Of a stretch of DNA of 64,000 nt, positions 40,538 to 49,093 are shown piece by piece. The DNA comes from an uncultured Prevotella sp. (lineage in GTDB: Bacteria; Bacteroidota; Bacteroidia; Bacteroidales; Bacteroidaceae). A model generated the notes under the pieces. It was not told the DNA's origin and searched no databases. It saw only the letters and a list, made by a program, of their open reading frames with translations. A program made the position numbers and the translations under genes. Within the stretch, counting starts at the first letter, position 1, and each line of letters opens with the position of its first letter. The stretch lies in contig OMXE01000003.1 in NCBI GenBank assembly GCA_900314935.1, positions 62,001 through 126,000 on the forward strand. The letters run 5' to 3'.

Positions 40538-42982
40538 TTATCTTCTTAACGCAGCGAAGAGGTTATCAAGCTGGTTTACATCAGTAATTAACACTTCACG
40601 AGGCTTACTGCCCATGGCTTCACCCACGATACCTGCTTCCTGCAGCTGGTCCATCAAACGACCGGCGCGGTTGTAACCTATAGAGAAACGGCGCTGTATC
40701 ATACTGGTGGAACCCTGTTGGGTGAGCACGATATGACGCGCTGCTTCCTCGAACAACGGGTCAAGACTATGCACATCAACCTTGCCGTCAGGACCAACGC
40801 CACCTGCCTCATCGGTTGAGGGCTCCGGCAACTCAAAGGGTTCCAGCGGACCAGGCTGCTCTTCTACGTATCGGTTGATTCTCTCTACCTCTGGTGTATC
40901 GACAAAGGCACACTGTACACGAATGGGTTCACCACCGTTCTTGTATAGCATGTCACCTCGTCCGATCAACTGGTTAGAACCGGTCTGGTCGAGAATGGTC
41001 ATGGAGTCGATGCGCTGGGCGGTACGGAAGGCAATACGACCGGGGAAGTTGGTCTTGATGGTACCCGTGATGATCTTGGTGGTAGGACGCTGGGTGGCAA
41101 TCACCATGTGAATACCTACCGCACGGGCCAGCTGGGCAATACGGGCAATAGGCAGCTCGATTTCTTTACCAGCAGTCATAATCAGGTCACCATACTCATC
41201 GATAATGACCACGATATAGGGCATGAAGTCATGACCGTCGGTCGGCTTCAGCTTATGCTCCACATATTTCTTATTATACTCCTTGATGTTTCGGGCACCG
41301 GCAATCTTCAGCAGGTCGTAGCGGTGATCCATTAGCTTACAAAGGGAGTTCAAGGTTTTGATAACCTTTGTAACATCAGTGATGATAGCTTCCTCGTCCT
41401 CATTGTCGGTAGGAATCTGCGCCATGAAATGGTTCACGATGGGGGTATAGATACTAAACTCCACCTTCTTCGGATCAATAAGCACGAACTTCAGTTCGTT
41501 AGGATGCTTCTTGTAAAGCAAAGATGTGATGATGGCATTCAGTCCAACCGATTTACCCTGACCTGTAGCACCAGCTACCAGCAGATGTGGTATCTTGGCC
41601 AGGTCAACCATGAACACATCATTTGTAATGGTCTTACCCAGAGCAATGGGCAGGTCCATGGTAGTCTCGCGGAACCGCTTGGAGTTCAGGATACTCTCCA
41701 TGGAGACAATCTGAGGTTTCTCGTTGGGTACCTCGATACCTATGGTTCCCTTACCAGGAATTGGTGCGATGATACGAATACCCAAGGCACGCAGACTCAA
41801 GGCGATATCATCCTCCAAATTACGGATTCTGGAGATGCGCACACCTTCTGCTGGAGTGATCTCATAGAGTGTAATGGTAGGACCGACGGTGGCATGGATA
41901 GAACGAATCTGTACACCGAAGCTGTTCAGCACCTCTACGATACGGTTCATGTTACGCTGCTGCTCATCCTTATCAATCGTAGGTTTGTCGCTATCGTCGT
42001 ATTTCTTCAGCAGGTCGAGGGTGGGGAACTTATACTTAAGCCACGGCTCACGGGGATTGATAGGCGTACTCAAATCTACTTCTGTCGTAACAACCTTGCT
42101 ATTGGCTTTCTCCTCAGCATCGGCCACCTCCACATTGATGTCAATGTCATTGGTGTTCTGTCCTCCTTGCGGCTTCACCTTCTGATCCTTTTCCGGTATC
42201 TCAACGATGATATCAGGTTCCTTTTCCGTTACTAACGGCTCTTCTACTTCCGGCTCATCATAGGTCATGACCGGTTCATATACCGGTTCGCCGCTTACTG
42301 CAGTCCCTTCCTTGCGCTGATCGTTGGTAATCACGAACTGAACCTTGCTACGGATATAACCTATGGGATTCAGCATCTTGCGGATAACGGTGATGGTCTC
42401 GGTTGTAAGATATGTCAGGAACAGTATAGCAACGAGTCCGAGTACTGCCGTAAGACCGGGTGAACCGATGATGTTCTCCAGGAACTGACAGCAGAACATT
42501 CCATGGTCGCCACCGGGATTGAATACCTGGTCGCCCATGATGGGAGTAAGGAACTTGGCGAAGGTGACAGAGCACCAAACCATCAGAATCACCAGACACA
42601 AGAACCATTTCAGGAGATTGATGTTGTTATAGGCATGCATCATCCTCAGACCGATTAACGCCATGAGTACAGGGATGATAAATGCCGAAAGACCGAAGCA
42701 GCGGGAGATGAAGAAATAGGAGATAACGGCTCCTATCGATCCGCAGCTGTTCTGGTATTCCTGATGGGTATTCAGCAGTTCACCTGGTCTTCTGTCCAGC
42801 AACAGACTCTGATCAGCCTGTCCTGTGGAGAAGTATGAGACGAACGCAATGGTGACATATACCGCCAACAACAGCAGGACAAATCCGAAAATGAAATTGA
42901 ATATATCATTCTTGAATATATTGCCAAAGCCGATAGCTTCCGAGAAATTCTTGGCAGTTTTTGCTTGCTTTTTCTTTGCCAT
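40538..42982 (-). CDS. ftsK: DNA translocase FtsK
   Basis: 814 aa. Four N-terminal membrane segments (residues about 25-190), an acidic linker (about 230-300), then the hexameric motor: Walker A GATGQGKSVGLN, Walker B YIVVIIDEYGDLIMTAGKEIE, and IATQRPTTKIITGTIKTNFPGRIAF. The C-terminal gamma domain (HIVLTQQGSTSMIQRRFSIGYNRAGRLMDQLQEAGIVG) reads the polar DNA guide sequence. Segregates chromosomes at the septum. The Bacteroidetes linker is short compared with E. coli. Promoter -7 box at 43009. Confidence 0.97.
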   Translation of the reverse strand: MAKKKQAKTAKNFSEAIGFGNIFKNDIFNFIFGFVLLLLAVYVTIAFVSYFSTGQADQSLLLDRRPGELLNTHQEYQNSCGSIGAVISYFFISRCFGLSAFIIPVLMALIGLRMMHAYNNINLLKWFLCLVILMVWCSVTFAKFLTPIMGDQVFNPGGDHGMFCCQFLENIIGSPGLTAVLGLVAILFLTYLTTETITVIRKMLNPIGYIRSKVQFVITNDQRKEGTAVSGEPVYEPVMTYDEPEVEEPLVTEKEPDIIVEIPEKDQKVKPQGGQNTNDIDINVEVADAEEKANSKVVTTEVDLSTPINPREPWLKYKFPTLDLLKKYDDSDKPTIDKDEQQRNMNRIVEVLNSFGVQIRSIHATVGPTITLYEITPAEGVRISRIRNLEDDIALSLRALGIRIIAPIPGKGTIGIEVPNEKPQIVSMESILNSKRFRETTMDLPIALGKTITNDVFMVDLAKIPHLLVAGATGQGKSVGLNAIITSLLYKKHPNELKFVLIDPKKVEFSIYTPIVNHFMAQIPTDNEDEEAIITDVTKVIKTLNSLCKLMDHRYDLLKIAGARNIKEYNKKYVEHKLKPTDGHDFMPYIVVIIDEYGDLIMTAGKEIELPIARIAQLARAVGIHMVIATQRPTTKIITGTIKTNFPGRIAFRTAQRIDSMTILDQTGSNQLIGRGDMLYKNGGEPIRVQCAFVDTPEVERINRYVEEQPGPLEPFELPEPSTDEAGGVGPDGKVDVHSLDPLFEEAARHIVLTQQGSTSMIQRRFSIGYNRAGRLMDQLQEAGIVGEAMGSKPREVLITDVNQLDNLFAALRR

Positions 42983-43008
42983 TCTCTATATCATTGTTTA
43001 ATTATCTG

Positions 43009-43016
43009 CAAAAGTA
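43009..43016 (-). promoter_or_regulatory. -7 box of the ftsK-lolA operon
   Basis: Minus-strand TACTTTTG, 26 bp before the ATG; a TTTG at 43039-43042 is 22 bp away, slightly long. Confidence 0.6.
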
Positions 43017-43059
43017 ATTGAATTTTGCCACATTTCGCCAAAAAATCGCATTTTTTTTC

Positions 43060-43067
43060 TAATTTTG
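43060..43067 (+). promoter_or_regulatory. -7 box of the exonuclease-rlmI-tilS operon
   Basis: TAATTTTG, 20 bp before the ATG at 43088; it argues against the longer start at 43025. No clear -33. Confidence 0.55.
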
Positions 43068-43087
43068 CACCTTGTTATCAGTTTAGG

Positions 43088-43753
43088 ATGAAAAAATTAC
43101 TTGTTAACAAGTTCGATAAGAAGGATATAAACAATCTGCCGGTAGTTCAGTTTGAAGGGAGAATCATCGTCGTACTCTCTCCTGGCGAGACGGAAAAGGC
43201 TGTGGATTATCTGCTTTCACAGGATATTCTTGGCGTGGATACCGAGACGCGTCCATCCTTCAAGAAAGGTGCACAGTATGCTGTGTCCCTATTACAGGTG
43301 GCAACGCACGACTGCTGTTTCCTTTTTCGCTTGAACTATACCGGACTTACTCCAGCGCTCATTCGACTGTTGGAGGATACGCGTGTTCCCAAGATCGGTC
43401 TTTCCTGGCACGATGATCTGCTTTCCTTAGGGAAAAGAGCAGCGTTTAAGCCAGGGAAATTCATCGACCTACAGCAGTTAGTGGGTGAGATAGGGATTGA
43501 AGATAGGAGTCTGCAGAAGCTCTATGCCAACTTCTTCCACCAGAAAATCCTGAAACGTCAGCAACTCAGTAACTGGGAACGTGATGTGCTCGACGAGAAG
43601 CAGAAGGTGTATGCAGCCACAGATGCATGGGCATGTATCATGCTTTATGAGGAGCTGATGCGTTTGGAGAAAACTCATGATTACGAATTGGAGGTCATAG
43701 ATAATGGAATACAAGAGAATTTACCTCAAACGGGGCAAGGAGGAGAGTCTTAA
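43088..43753 (+). CDS. 3'-5' exonuclease of the RNase D/DEDD family
   Basis: 221 aa from ATG at 43088. DEDD catalytic signature: motif I ILGVDTETRPSF (D and E), motif II near KIGLSWHDDLLSLGKR (D), motif III YAATDAWACIMLY (Y-x3-D, so DEDDy). No HRDC or polymerase domain follows, so it is a stand-alone exonuclease acting on RNA or DNA ends; substrate unknown. The 3' end overlaps the methyltransferase gene by 50 bp in another frame, suggesting translational coupling. Confidence 0.9.
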   Translation: MKKLLVNKFDKKDINNLPVVQFEGRIIVVLSPGETEKAVDYLLSQDILGVDTETRPSFKKGAQYAVSLLQVATHDCCFLFRLNYTGLTPALIRLLEDTRVPKIGLSWHDDLLSLGKRAAFKPGKFIDLQQLVGEIGIEDRSLQKLYANFFHQKILKRQQLSNWERDVLDEKQKVYAATDAWACIMLYEELMRLEKTHDYELEVIDNGIQENLPQTGQGGES

Positions 43754-44888
43754 GCGCTTCCATCCCTGGGTGTTTTCGGGTGCTATTCATCATGCCGACA
43801 GCGGTATTACCGAAGGAGAAACGGTTAGGGTGATAGGGGCCGACAACACTTTCCTTGCCGTTGGTCATTACCAAGTGGGCACCATTGCCGTCAGAATCCT
43901 GTCGTTCCGCGATGTGGAGATCGACGAGGCGTTCTGGTATGCCCGTCTCAAAGCAGCCTATGAGATGCGTCTCAGCATTGGCATTGCAGGGAATCCCTTG
44001 AATAACACCTACCGACTGGTGCATGGAGAGGGGGACAATATGCCCGGACTGGTGATCGACTGCTACGGCGATACGGCTGTGATGCAGGCACATTCGGTGG
44101 GCATACATGTCTGTAGAAAGGTGATTGCCGAAATGTTGGTGAAGGTAATGGAGGGAACGATCAGGAATGTGTTCTATAAAAGTGAGACGACGCTGCCCTA
44201 TAAAGCGGAACTCGGACAGGAGAACGGGTTCATTATCGGTGGCTCCAACGATAATACAGCGATGGAGAACGGACTGCTGTTCCATGTGGATTGGTTGCGT
44301 GGACAGAAGACGGGCTTCTTTGTGGATCAGCGGGAGAACCGTTCATTACTGGAACGGTACGCCAAGGACAAGCGGGTATTGAACATGTTCTGTTATACCG
44401 GAGGCTTTTCTTTCTATGCCATGCGGGGTGGGGCACAACTGGTTCATTCCGTGGATAGCAGCGCCAAGGCCATTGAACTTACCAATGCCAATGTGGAACT
44501 GAACTTCCCAGGTGATGAACGGCATAAGGCATTCTGTGATGATGCGTTCAAATTCCTTGACAATTCTGATGATATCTATGACCTGATTATTCTCGATCCG
44601 CCTGCTTTTGCCAAGCACAGAGGGGCTTTGCATAATGCCCTGAAGGGTTATACCCGACTGAATGTGAAGGCGTTCCAACGCATTCGTCATGGAGGTATTC
44701 TCTTTACGTTCAGCTGCTCACAGGTGGTGACGAAGGATCAGTTCCGTCAGGCGGTGTTTACTGCTGCAGCCATGAGCGGAAGAAAGGTACGTATTCTTCA
44801 CCAGCTTCATCAGCCGGCCGATCACCCCATTAACATTTATCATCCAGAAGGGGAATATCTCAAGGGATTGGTATTGTACGTGGAATAG
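43704..44888 (+). CDS. SAM-dependent 23S rRNA m5C methyltransferase, RlmI-like
   Basis: 394 aa. N-terminal PUA domain (YKRIYLKRGKEESLKRFHPWVFSGAIHH), a middle EEHEA-like domain (FVDQRENRSLLERYAKDKRVLNMFCYTGGFSFYAMRGGA with the SAM site), DPPAFAKHRGALHNALKGYTRLN, and the catalytic-Cys segment FTFSCSQVVTKDQF. This is the RlmI/YccW architecture (C1962 methylation in E. coli). Starts within the exonuclease gene; tilS begins 9 bp downstream. Confidence 0.92.
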   Translation: MEYKRIYLKRGKEESLKRFHPWVFSGAIHHADSGITEGETVRVIGADNTFLAVGHYQVGTIAVRILSFRDVEIDEAFWYARLKAAYEMRLSIGIAGNPLNNTYRLVHGEGDNMPGLVIDCYGDTAVMQAHSVGIHVCRKVIAEMLVKVMEGTIRNVFYKSETTLPYKAELGQENGFIIGGSNDNTAMENGLLFHVDWLRGQKTGFFVDQRENRSLLERYAKDKRVLNMFCYTGGFSFYAMRGGAQLVHSVDSSAKAIELTNANVELNFPGDERHKAFCDDAFKFLDNSDDIYDLIILDPPAFAKHRGALHNALKGYTRLNVKAFQRIRHGGILFTFSCSQVVTKDQFRQAVFTAAAMSGRKVRILHQLHQPADHPINIYHPEGEYLKGLVLYVE

Positions 44889-44897
44889 TTGAGCGAT

Positions 44898-46283
44898 ATG
44901 AACAAACGTGTTGCAGACTTCATTAAAAAGCACCAGTTGCTCCAACAGAAAGAGCATTACCTCGTGGCTTTGTCGGGAGGTGCAGACAGCGTTTGTCTTC
45001 TTTTGATACTCAAACAATTAGGTTATTCTGTTGAAGCAGTTCATTGTAACTTCAACCTACGTGGCGAGGAGGCTAAACGTGACGAGCTATTCTGCGTCTC
45101 TCTCTGCGAAGAGCAGCATATTCCCTTGCATCGTATTCACTTTGATACACGTGAATATGCATCGTCGCATCACGTCAGTGTGGAGATGGCGGCACGTGAG
45201 TTACGCTACCGTTATTTCGCACAGCTTTGTCAGGATCTCTCAGCTGCCGCTGTTTGTGTAGCACATCATCAAGACGACACAGTGGAAACAGTTCTGATGA
45301 ATCTTTTGCGAGGAACAGGTATTCACGGTCTTGCAGGTATTCAGCCAGTAAGTTACCTAAAGACTATGTCGAAACCTTTTCCTGCTCCGCTCACTGTGGT
45401 ACGCCCCTTACTTTGTCTTTCTCGTTCAGACATTGAGCAGTATTTGGAAAATATTGGACAGTTGTATATGACTGACAGTACCAATCTGCATGCTGATGAG
45501 ACACTCAGGAACAAGTTGCGCTTGGAGGTAATCCCCCTTCTTCAACAGGTAACACCATCGGTCAAGGAAAATATCGCTCAGTCTGCCTGGTATATCCAGG
45601 AGGCAGGGAAGGTGTTCGATGAGGCTATGAAAGAACATGTTGCCAAAGTGATGAACGGTAATTGTATCTCTATCAAGTTACTGAAGACCACACCCTCGCC
45701 GGAATATGTCTTATATACGATTCTGAAAGATTACGGTTTCTCGTCTCCGCAGGTGGAGCAGATGGGTGAAAGACTGGATGCTGGTTCGGGAACGGTATTT
45801 TGTTCTTCTACACATGAAGTGCTGATCGACCGCGAGGAACTGATTATTGAACCGTTGTATAAGCCAGTGAAGCCGATGCAGATTCCAGAAACAGGAACGT
45901 ATCTCTATCATGGCGCCTCCAGTGGAATGGATACAGACGAGGATTCTACCATGCGTTTCCGATTCTCGTTTGCGGAGATGAACATGAGTGAAATCCCTCA
46001 TGATAAGCGCATAGCGTGTCTGGATGCAGCTGCAGTGACTTTCCCGCTAACGATTCGTCCTGTACAACAGGGCGACCGCTTCGTTCCTTTTGGTATGAAG
46101 GGTAGTAAACTTGTTTCCGATTATCTAACCGACCGTAAGTATTCGCTGTTCGATAAACGTCGGCAACTGGTGGTTACAGATAGCTCAAACCGCATTGTAT
46201 GGTTGGTTAATGAACGACCAGATAATCGGTTCTGCGTCACTAACCACACTGAACGTGTACTGCAAATCACCGTTACTCCCTAA
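44898..46283 (+). CDS. tilS: tRNA(Ile)-lysidine synthetase
   Basis: 461 aa from ATG at 44898; an in-frame TTG at 44889 is the longer option. Attaches lysine to C34 of tRNA-Ile(CAU), making it read AUA. PP-loop SGGADS at residues 26-31, VHCNFNLRGEEAKRDE and VAHHQDDTVETVLMNLLRGTGIHGLAG are canonical; the C-terminal substrate domain (LTIRPVQQGDRFVPFGMKGSKLVSDYLTDRKY) is complete. Last gene of the exonuclease-rlmI-tilS operon, followed by the palindrome array. Confidence 0.96.
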   Translation: MNKRVADFIKKHQLLQQKEHYLVALSGGADSVCLLLILKQLGYSVEAVHCNFNLRGEEAKRDELFCVSLCEEQHIPLHRIHFDTREYASSHHVSVEMAARELRYRYFAQLCQDLSAAAVCVAHHQDDTVETVLMNLLRGTGIHGLAGIQPVSYLKTMSKPFPAPLTVVRPLLCLSRSDIEQYLENIGQLYMTDSTNLHADETLRNKLRLEVIPLLQQVTPSVKENIAQSAWYIQEAGKVFDEAMKEHVAKVMNGNCISIKLLKTTPSPEYVLYTILKDYGFSSPQVEQMGERLDAGSGTVFCSSTHEVLIDREELIIEPLYKPVKPMQIPETGTYLYHGASSGMDTDEDSTMRFRFSFAEMNMSEIPHDKRIACLDAAAVTFPLTIRPVQQGDRFVPFGMKGSKLVSDYLTDRKYSLFDKRRQLVVTDSSNRIVWLVNERPDNRFCVTNHTERVLQITVTP

Positions 46284-46294
46284 CTGATATAATA

Positions 46295-46375
46295 TTCCCA
46301 TCATGGGAATGAAATGTTCCCATGGTGGGAATAAAGTGTTCCCAAGGTGGGAATAAAATGTTCCCACGCTGGGAA
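46295..46375. repeat. Array of four 22-bp repeats, TTCCCA-NNN-TGGGAA palindromes
   Basis: Palindromes start at 46295, 46317, 46339 and 46361, 22 bp apart; the central triplets are TCA, TGG, AGG and CGC, all different, with the six-base arms unchanged. It occupies the gap between the convergent tilS and thrC stops, where a terminator would be expected, and no other terminator is visible. Confidence 0.95.
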
Positions 46376-46392
46376 TAATTATTATTACCTAA

Positions 46393-47748
46393 TTAAGCTT
46401 GGTTCAGGAGGTATGATTTGAAGTCGGAGAAATCCTTCGACATAGGTACGCTCTGCTTCTCTCCCTCCATGAAGGCAGCAAGACGGGCAGGTATCTCCAC
46501 GTCGATTCCGAGGATATCATCCACCTTCTCCTTGAACTTCGCAGGATGAGCCGTCTCACAGAACACACCGATCTCACCCTCTTGCAGTCCGTCAACCAAC
46601 GCCTGATAGCCACAAGCACCATGCGGATCGAGGATATATCCTGTTTCCTCATAGCACTGGCGCATCGTCTCCTTGATCTGCTCATCGCTGTATGTAGCAC
46701 CGCTGATGAGTGAGGTGATGGCAGCATGGGTCTCTTCAGGAGTGCGAGCTCCGTTCTTTGAGTAGAGGTTGAGGATACGGGCAAAGTTGGAAGGATCGCC
46801 TACATCCATGGCATTGGCGAGTGTCTGTACCGATGCCTTGGGGTTATACTGACCGGTCTGCAAGTAGTTGTAGAACACATCATTGGCATTGTTGGCCGCG
46901 ATGAAGCGTTTCACGGGCAGACCCATCTCATGACCGAAGAGGGCGGAGCAGATGTTACCAAAGTTACCTGAAGGTACGCACATCACGAGTTGATCGGTCT
47001 TTCCCAATGCCTTCATTCTGGCATAAGCATTGAAATAATAGAATGCCTGCGGGAGGAAACGGGCCACATTGATGCTGTTGGCTGAGGTCAACATCATATG
47101 GTTGTTCAGTTCCTCATCCATAAAGGCGTTCTTCACCAATGCCTGACAGTCGTCAAACACGCCATCCACCTCAATGGCCGTGATGTTCTTGCCCAAGGTA
47201 GTGAACTGACATTCCTGAATAGGACTCACCTTTCCTTTGGGGTAGAGCACATATACATGTATGCCCTCAACGCCGAGGAAGCCATTAGCCACGGCAGAAC
47301 CTGTGTCGCCACTGGTAGCAACGAGTACGTTGATGGTTTTAGAACTAGTATCGCTAGTACGACTAGTATCGCTAGTACTACTAGTAAAATATCTCAGCAA
47401 GCGTGCCATGAACCGCGCACCCACATCCTTGAAGGCGAGGGTTGGTCCGTGGAACAGCTCCAAGGAATAGATACTATCCGTTACCTTCACCACTGGGCAG
47501 TCGAACGGCAGCGTATCATACACCAGTTCCTGCAGGGCGTCTAAGTCAACATCTTCTCCAAAGAAGGCACTGGCCACATTGTAGGCAATGTCACGGAACG
47601 ACATCTCCTGGATATGGTCGAAGAACTCCTTCGGCAACTGATGGATCTTTTCTGGCATATACAGACCGCGGTCTTCTGCCAGACCTTTTACTACCGCCTT
47701 CTGCAAATCGGCGATGGGAGCTTTCCCGTTGGTACTATAGTATTGCAT
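46393..47748 (-). CDS. thrC: Threonine synthase with in-frame Thr-Ser repeat insert
   Basis: 451 aa. Converts O-phosphohomoserine to threonine with PLP. The PLP lysine is K107 (FHGPTLAFKDVGARFMARLL), followed by VLVATSGDTGSAVANGF and VCVPSGNFGNICSALFGHEMGLP-type motifs (here MCVPSGNFG). Between MARLLRYF and INVLVATSGDTG, residues 122-136 are five Thr-Ser-X units encoded by a CTAG-core 9-bp repeat; relatives have a short loop here. Starts 33 bp after the ApgM-type gene ends; third gene of the threonine operon. Confidence 0.96.
   Translation of the reverse strand: MQYYSTNGKAPIADLQKAVVKGLAEDRGLYMPEKIHQLPKEFFDHIQEMSFRDIAYNVASAFFGEDVDLDALQELVYDTLPFDCPVVKVTDSIYSLELFHGPTLAFKDVGARFMARLLRYFTSSTSDTSRTSDTSSKTINVLVATSGDTGSAVANGFLGVEGIHVYVLYPKGKVSPIQECQFTTLGKNITAIEVDGVFDDCQALVKNAFMDEELNNHMMLTSANSINVARFLPQAFYYFNAYARMKALGKTDQLVMCVPSGNFGNICSALFGHEMGLPVKRFIAANNANDVFYNYLQTGQYNPKASVQTLANAMDVGDPSNFARILNLYSKNGARTPEETHAAITSLISGATYSDEQIKETMRQCYEETGYILDPHGACGYQALVDGLQEGEIGVFCETAHPAKFKEKVDDILGIDVEIPARLAAFMEGEKQSVPMSKDFSDFKSYLLNQA
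47343..47387 (-). repeat. In-frame 9-bp tandem repeat with CTAG core inside thrC
   Basis: CTAG at 47345, 47354, 47363, 47372 and 47381, exactly 9 bp apart. In frame it encodes T-S-S, T-S-D, T-S-R, T-S-D, T-S-S. Same unit design, same unit count and same period as the array in rlmD. Confidence 0.92.
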
Positions 47749-47781
47749 AGACTTTACACTTTAAACTTTGAACATGGAACT

Positions 47782-49047
47782 TTATGAGATGCTCATGAGG
47801 GTTTGCATGAACTCATTGAGTTTGAGAAGACCGTAGGAGCCAGTAACGCACGAAACCTCGTCGTATTGCTGTACGCTATCTGGCTCAATACCTCTGTGCC
47901 AGATCAAGAACGGAACGGGCTGTCCTACGTGGATACGCATTTCTACAGGAGTAAGATGATCGGGTAGAACGGCAATGCATACCGGCTCATCCCATGTGCT
48001 CACCTCTTTATATATGGGGGCGATGAGTCGCTGGTCAAGATACTCGATGGTCTTGAGCTTCAGCTCCAGGTCACCATCATGTCCTGCCTCATCACTCGCT
48101 TCCACATGAACGAACACGAAGTCGTCGGTTTTCAGTGCCTCAATGGCAGCCTGAGCCTTTCCCTCGTAGTTCGTGTCAGCCAGTCCTGTGGCTCCTTCCA
48201 CCTCAACGATCTTCAGTCCTGCATAATGACCGATACCTCTTATCAAATCAACGGCAGAGATTACTGTTCCTGATTTCACCTGAGGATACTGCTGCATCAG
48301 TGTTTCCATGGAAGGGCGATAGCCGCCGCTCCATGGCCAGATGCTGTTCGCCTGACGTTCGCCACGCTTGGCACGCTCGACATTAAAGGGATGCTTTGCT
48401 AGTAGCTCCTGCGATTTCAGAATGAGTTCATTGATGAGATCGGCAGTTTCTTGCGGAGAGAGTCTTTTCGCGGAATCCGTATTCTCGGTTGCTTCCGGTT
48501 TCACCAACAGCGGGCGCCATTCTTCGTTTGGATGATCATGGGGTGGGGCACAGACGATATGTTTGTTTCCTCCTTTGATCACCAGTAGATGACGATACTG
48601 AATACCTGTAATGAACTTCACCCGTTCGCAGCCCTCTCTTTCGTTGATGGGCTTGGCCAGTTTTTCGTTCAGATACTTGATCAGTACATCAGCATCTTGT
48701 GTCTCCAAGTTTCCTCCATTATGTGTGATGATCTTGCCGTCTTGCAATGTGATGATATTACAGCGAATGGCAAAGTCATCATCGGCCATCTCGTAGCCAA
48801 TAGATGCAGCCTCCAAGGGTCCACGACCTTCATATACTTTATTCAGGTCGTAGCCGAGAATGGCGGTGTTGGCCACCTCTGATCCAGGAGGGAAACCTTC
48901 GGGAACGGTAATCAACCGTCCGCACCTACCTTCCTTTGCCAGCTGATCCATCATCGGCTTATGGGCGTATTGCAAGAGTGTCTTCCCACCGAGACGCTCG
49001 ACAGGAAGATCGGCCATTCCGTCACCAAGAATAATGATGTGTTTCAT
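47782..49047 (-). CDS. ApgM-type phosphoglycerate mutase homologue, probable homoserine kinase
   Basis: 421 aa from ATG at 49047 (MKHIIILGDGMADLPVERLGGKT). It belongs to the archaeal-type cofactor-independent phosphoglycerate mutase family of the alkaline phosphatase superfamily (GDGMAD metal site; FVHVEASDEAGHDGDLELKLKTIEYLD; CIAVLPDHLTPVEMRIHVG; PVPFLIWHRG). Placed between thrA and thrC where thrB is expected; homologues in Bacteroides threonine operons have been assigned as the homoserine kinase analogue, supplying O-phosphohomoserine to ThrC. No classical ThrB is in the window. Activity is inferred from context and that precedent. Confidence 0.85.
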   Translation of the reverse strand: MKHIIILGDGMADLPVERLGGKTLLQYAHKPMMDQLAKEGRCGRLITVPEGFPPGSEVANTAILGYDLNKVYEGRGPLEAASIGYEMADDDFAIRCNIITLQDGKIITHNGGNLETQDADVLIKYLNEKLAKPINEREGCERVKFITGIQYRHLLVIKGGNKHIVCAPPHDHPNEEWRPLLVKPEATENTDSAKRLSPQETADLINELILKSQELLAKHPFNVERAKRGERQANSIWPWSGGYRPSMETLMQQYPQVKSGTVISAVDLIRGIGHYAGLKIVEVEGATGLADTNYEGKAQAAIEALKTDDFVFVHVEASDEAGHDGDLELKLKTIEYLDQRLIAPIYKEVSTWDEPVCIAVLPDHLTPVEMRIHVGQPVPFLIWHRGIEPDSVQQYDEVSCVTGSYGLLKLNEFMQTLMSIS

Positions 49048-49093
49048 TGTTGATGGGCTTAATGGGCTAAATAGGCTTAATGTGGTTAATGGG

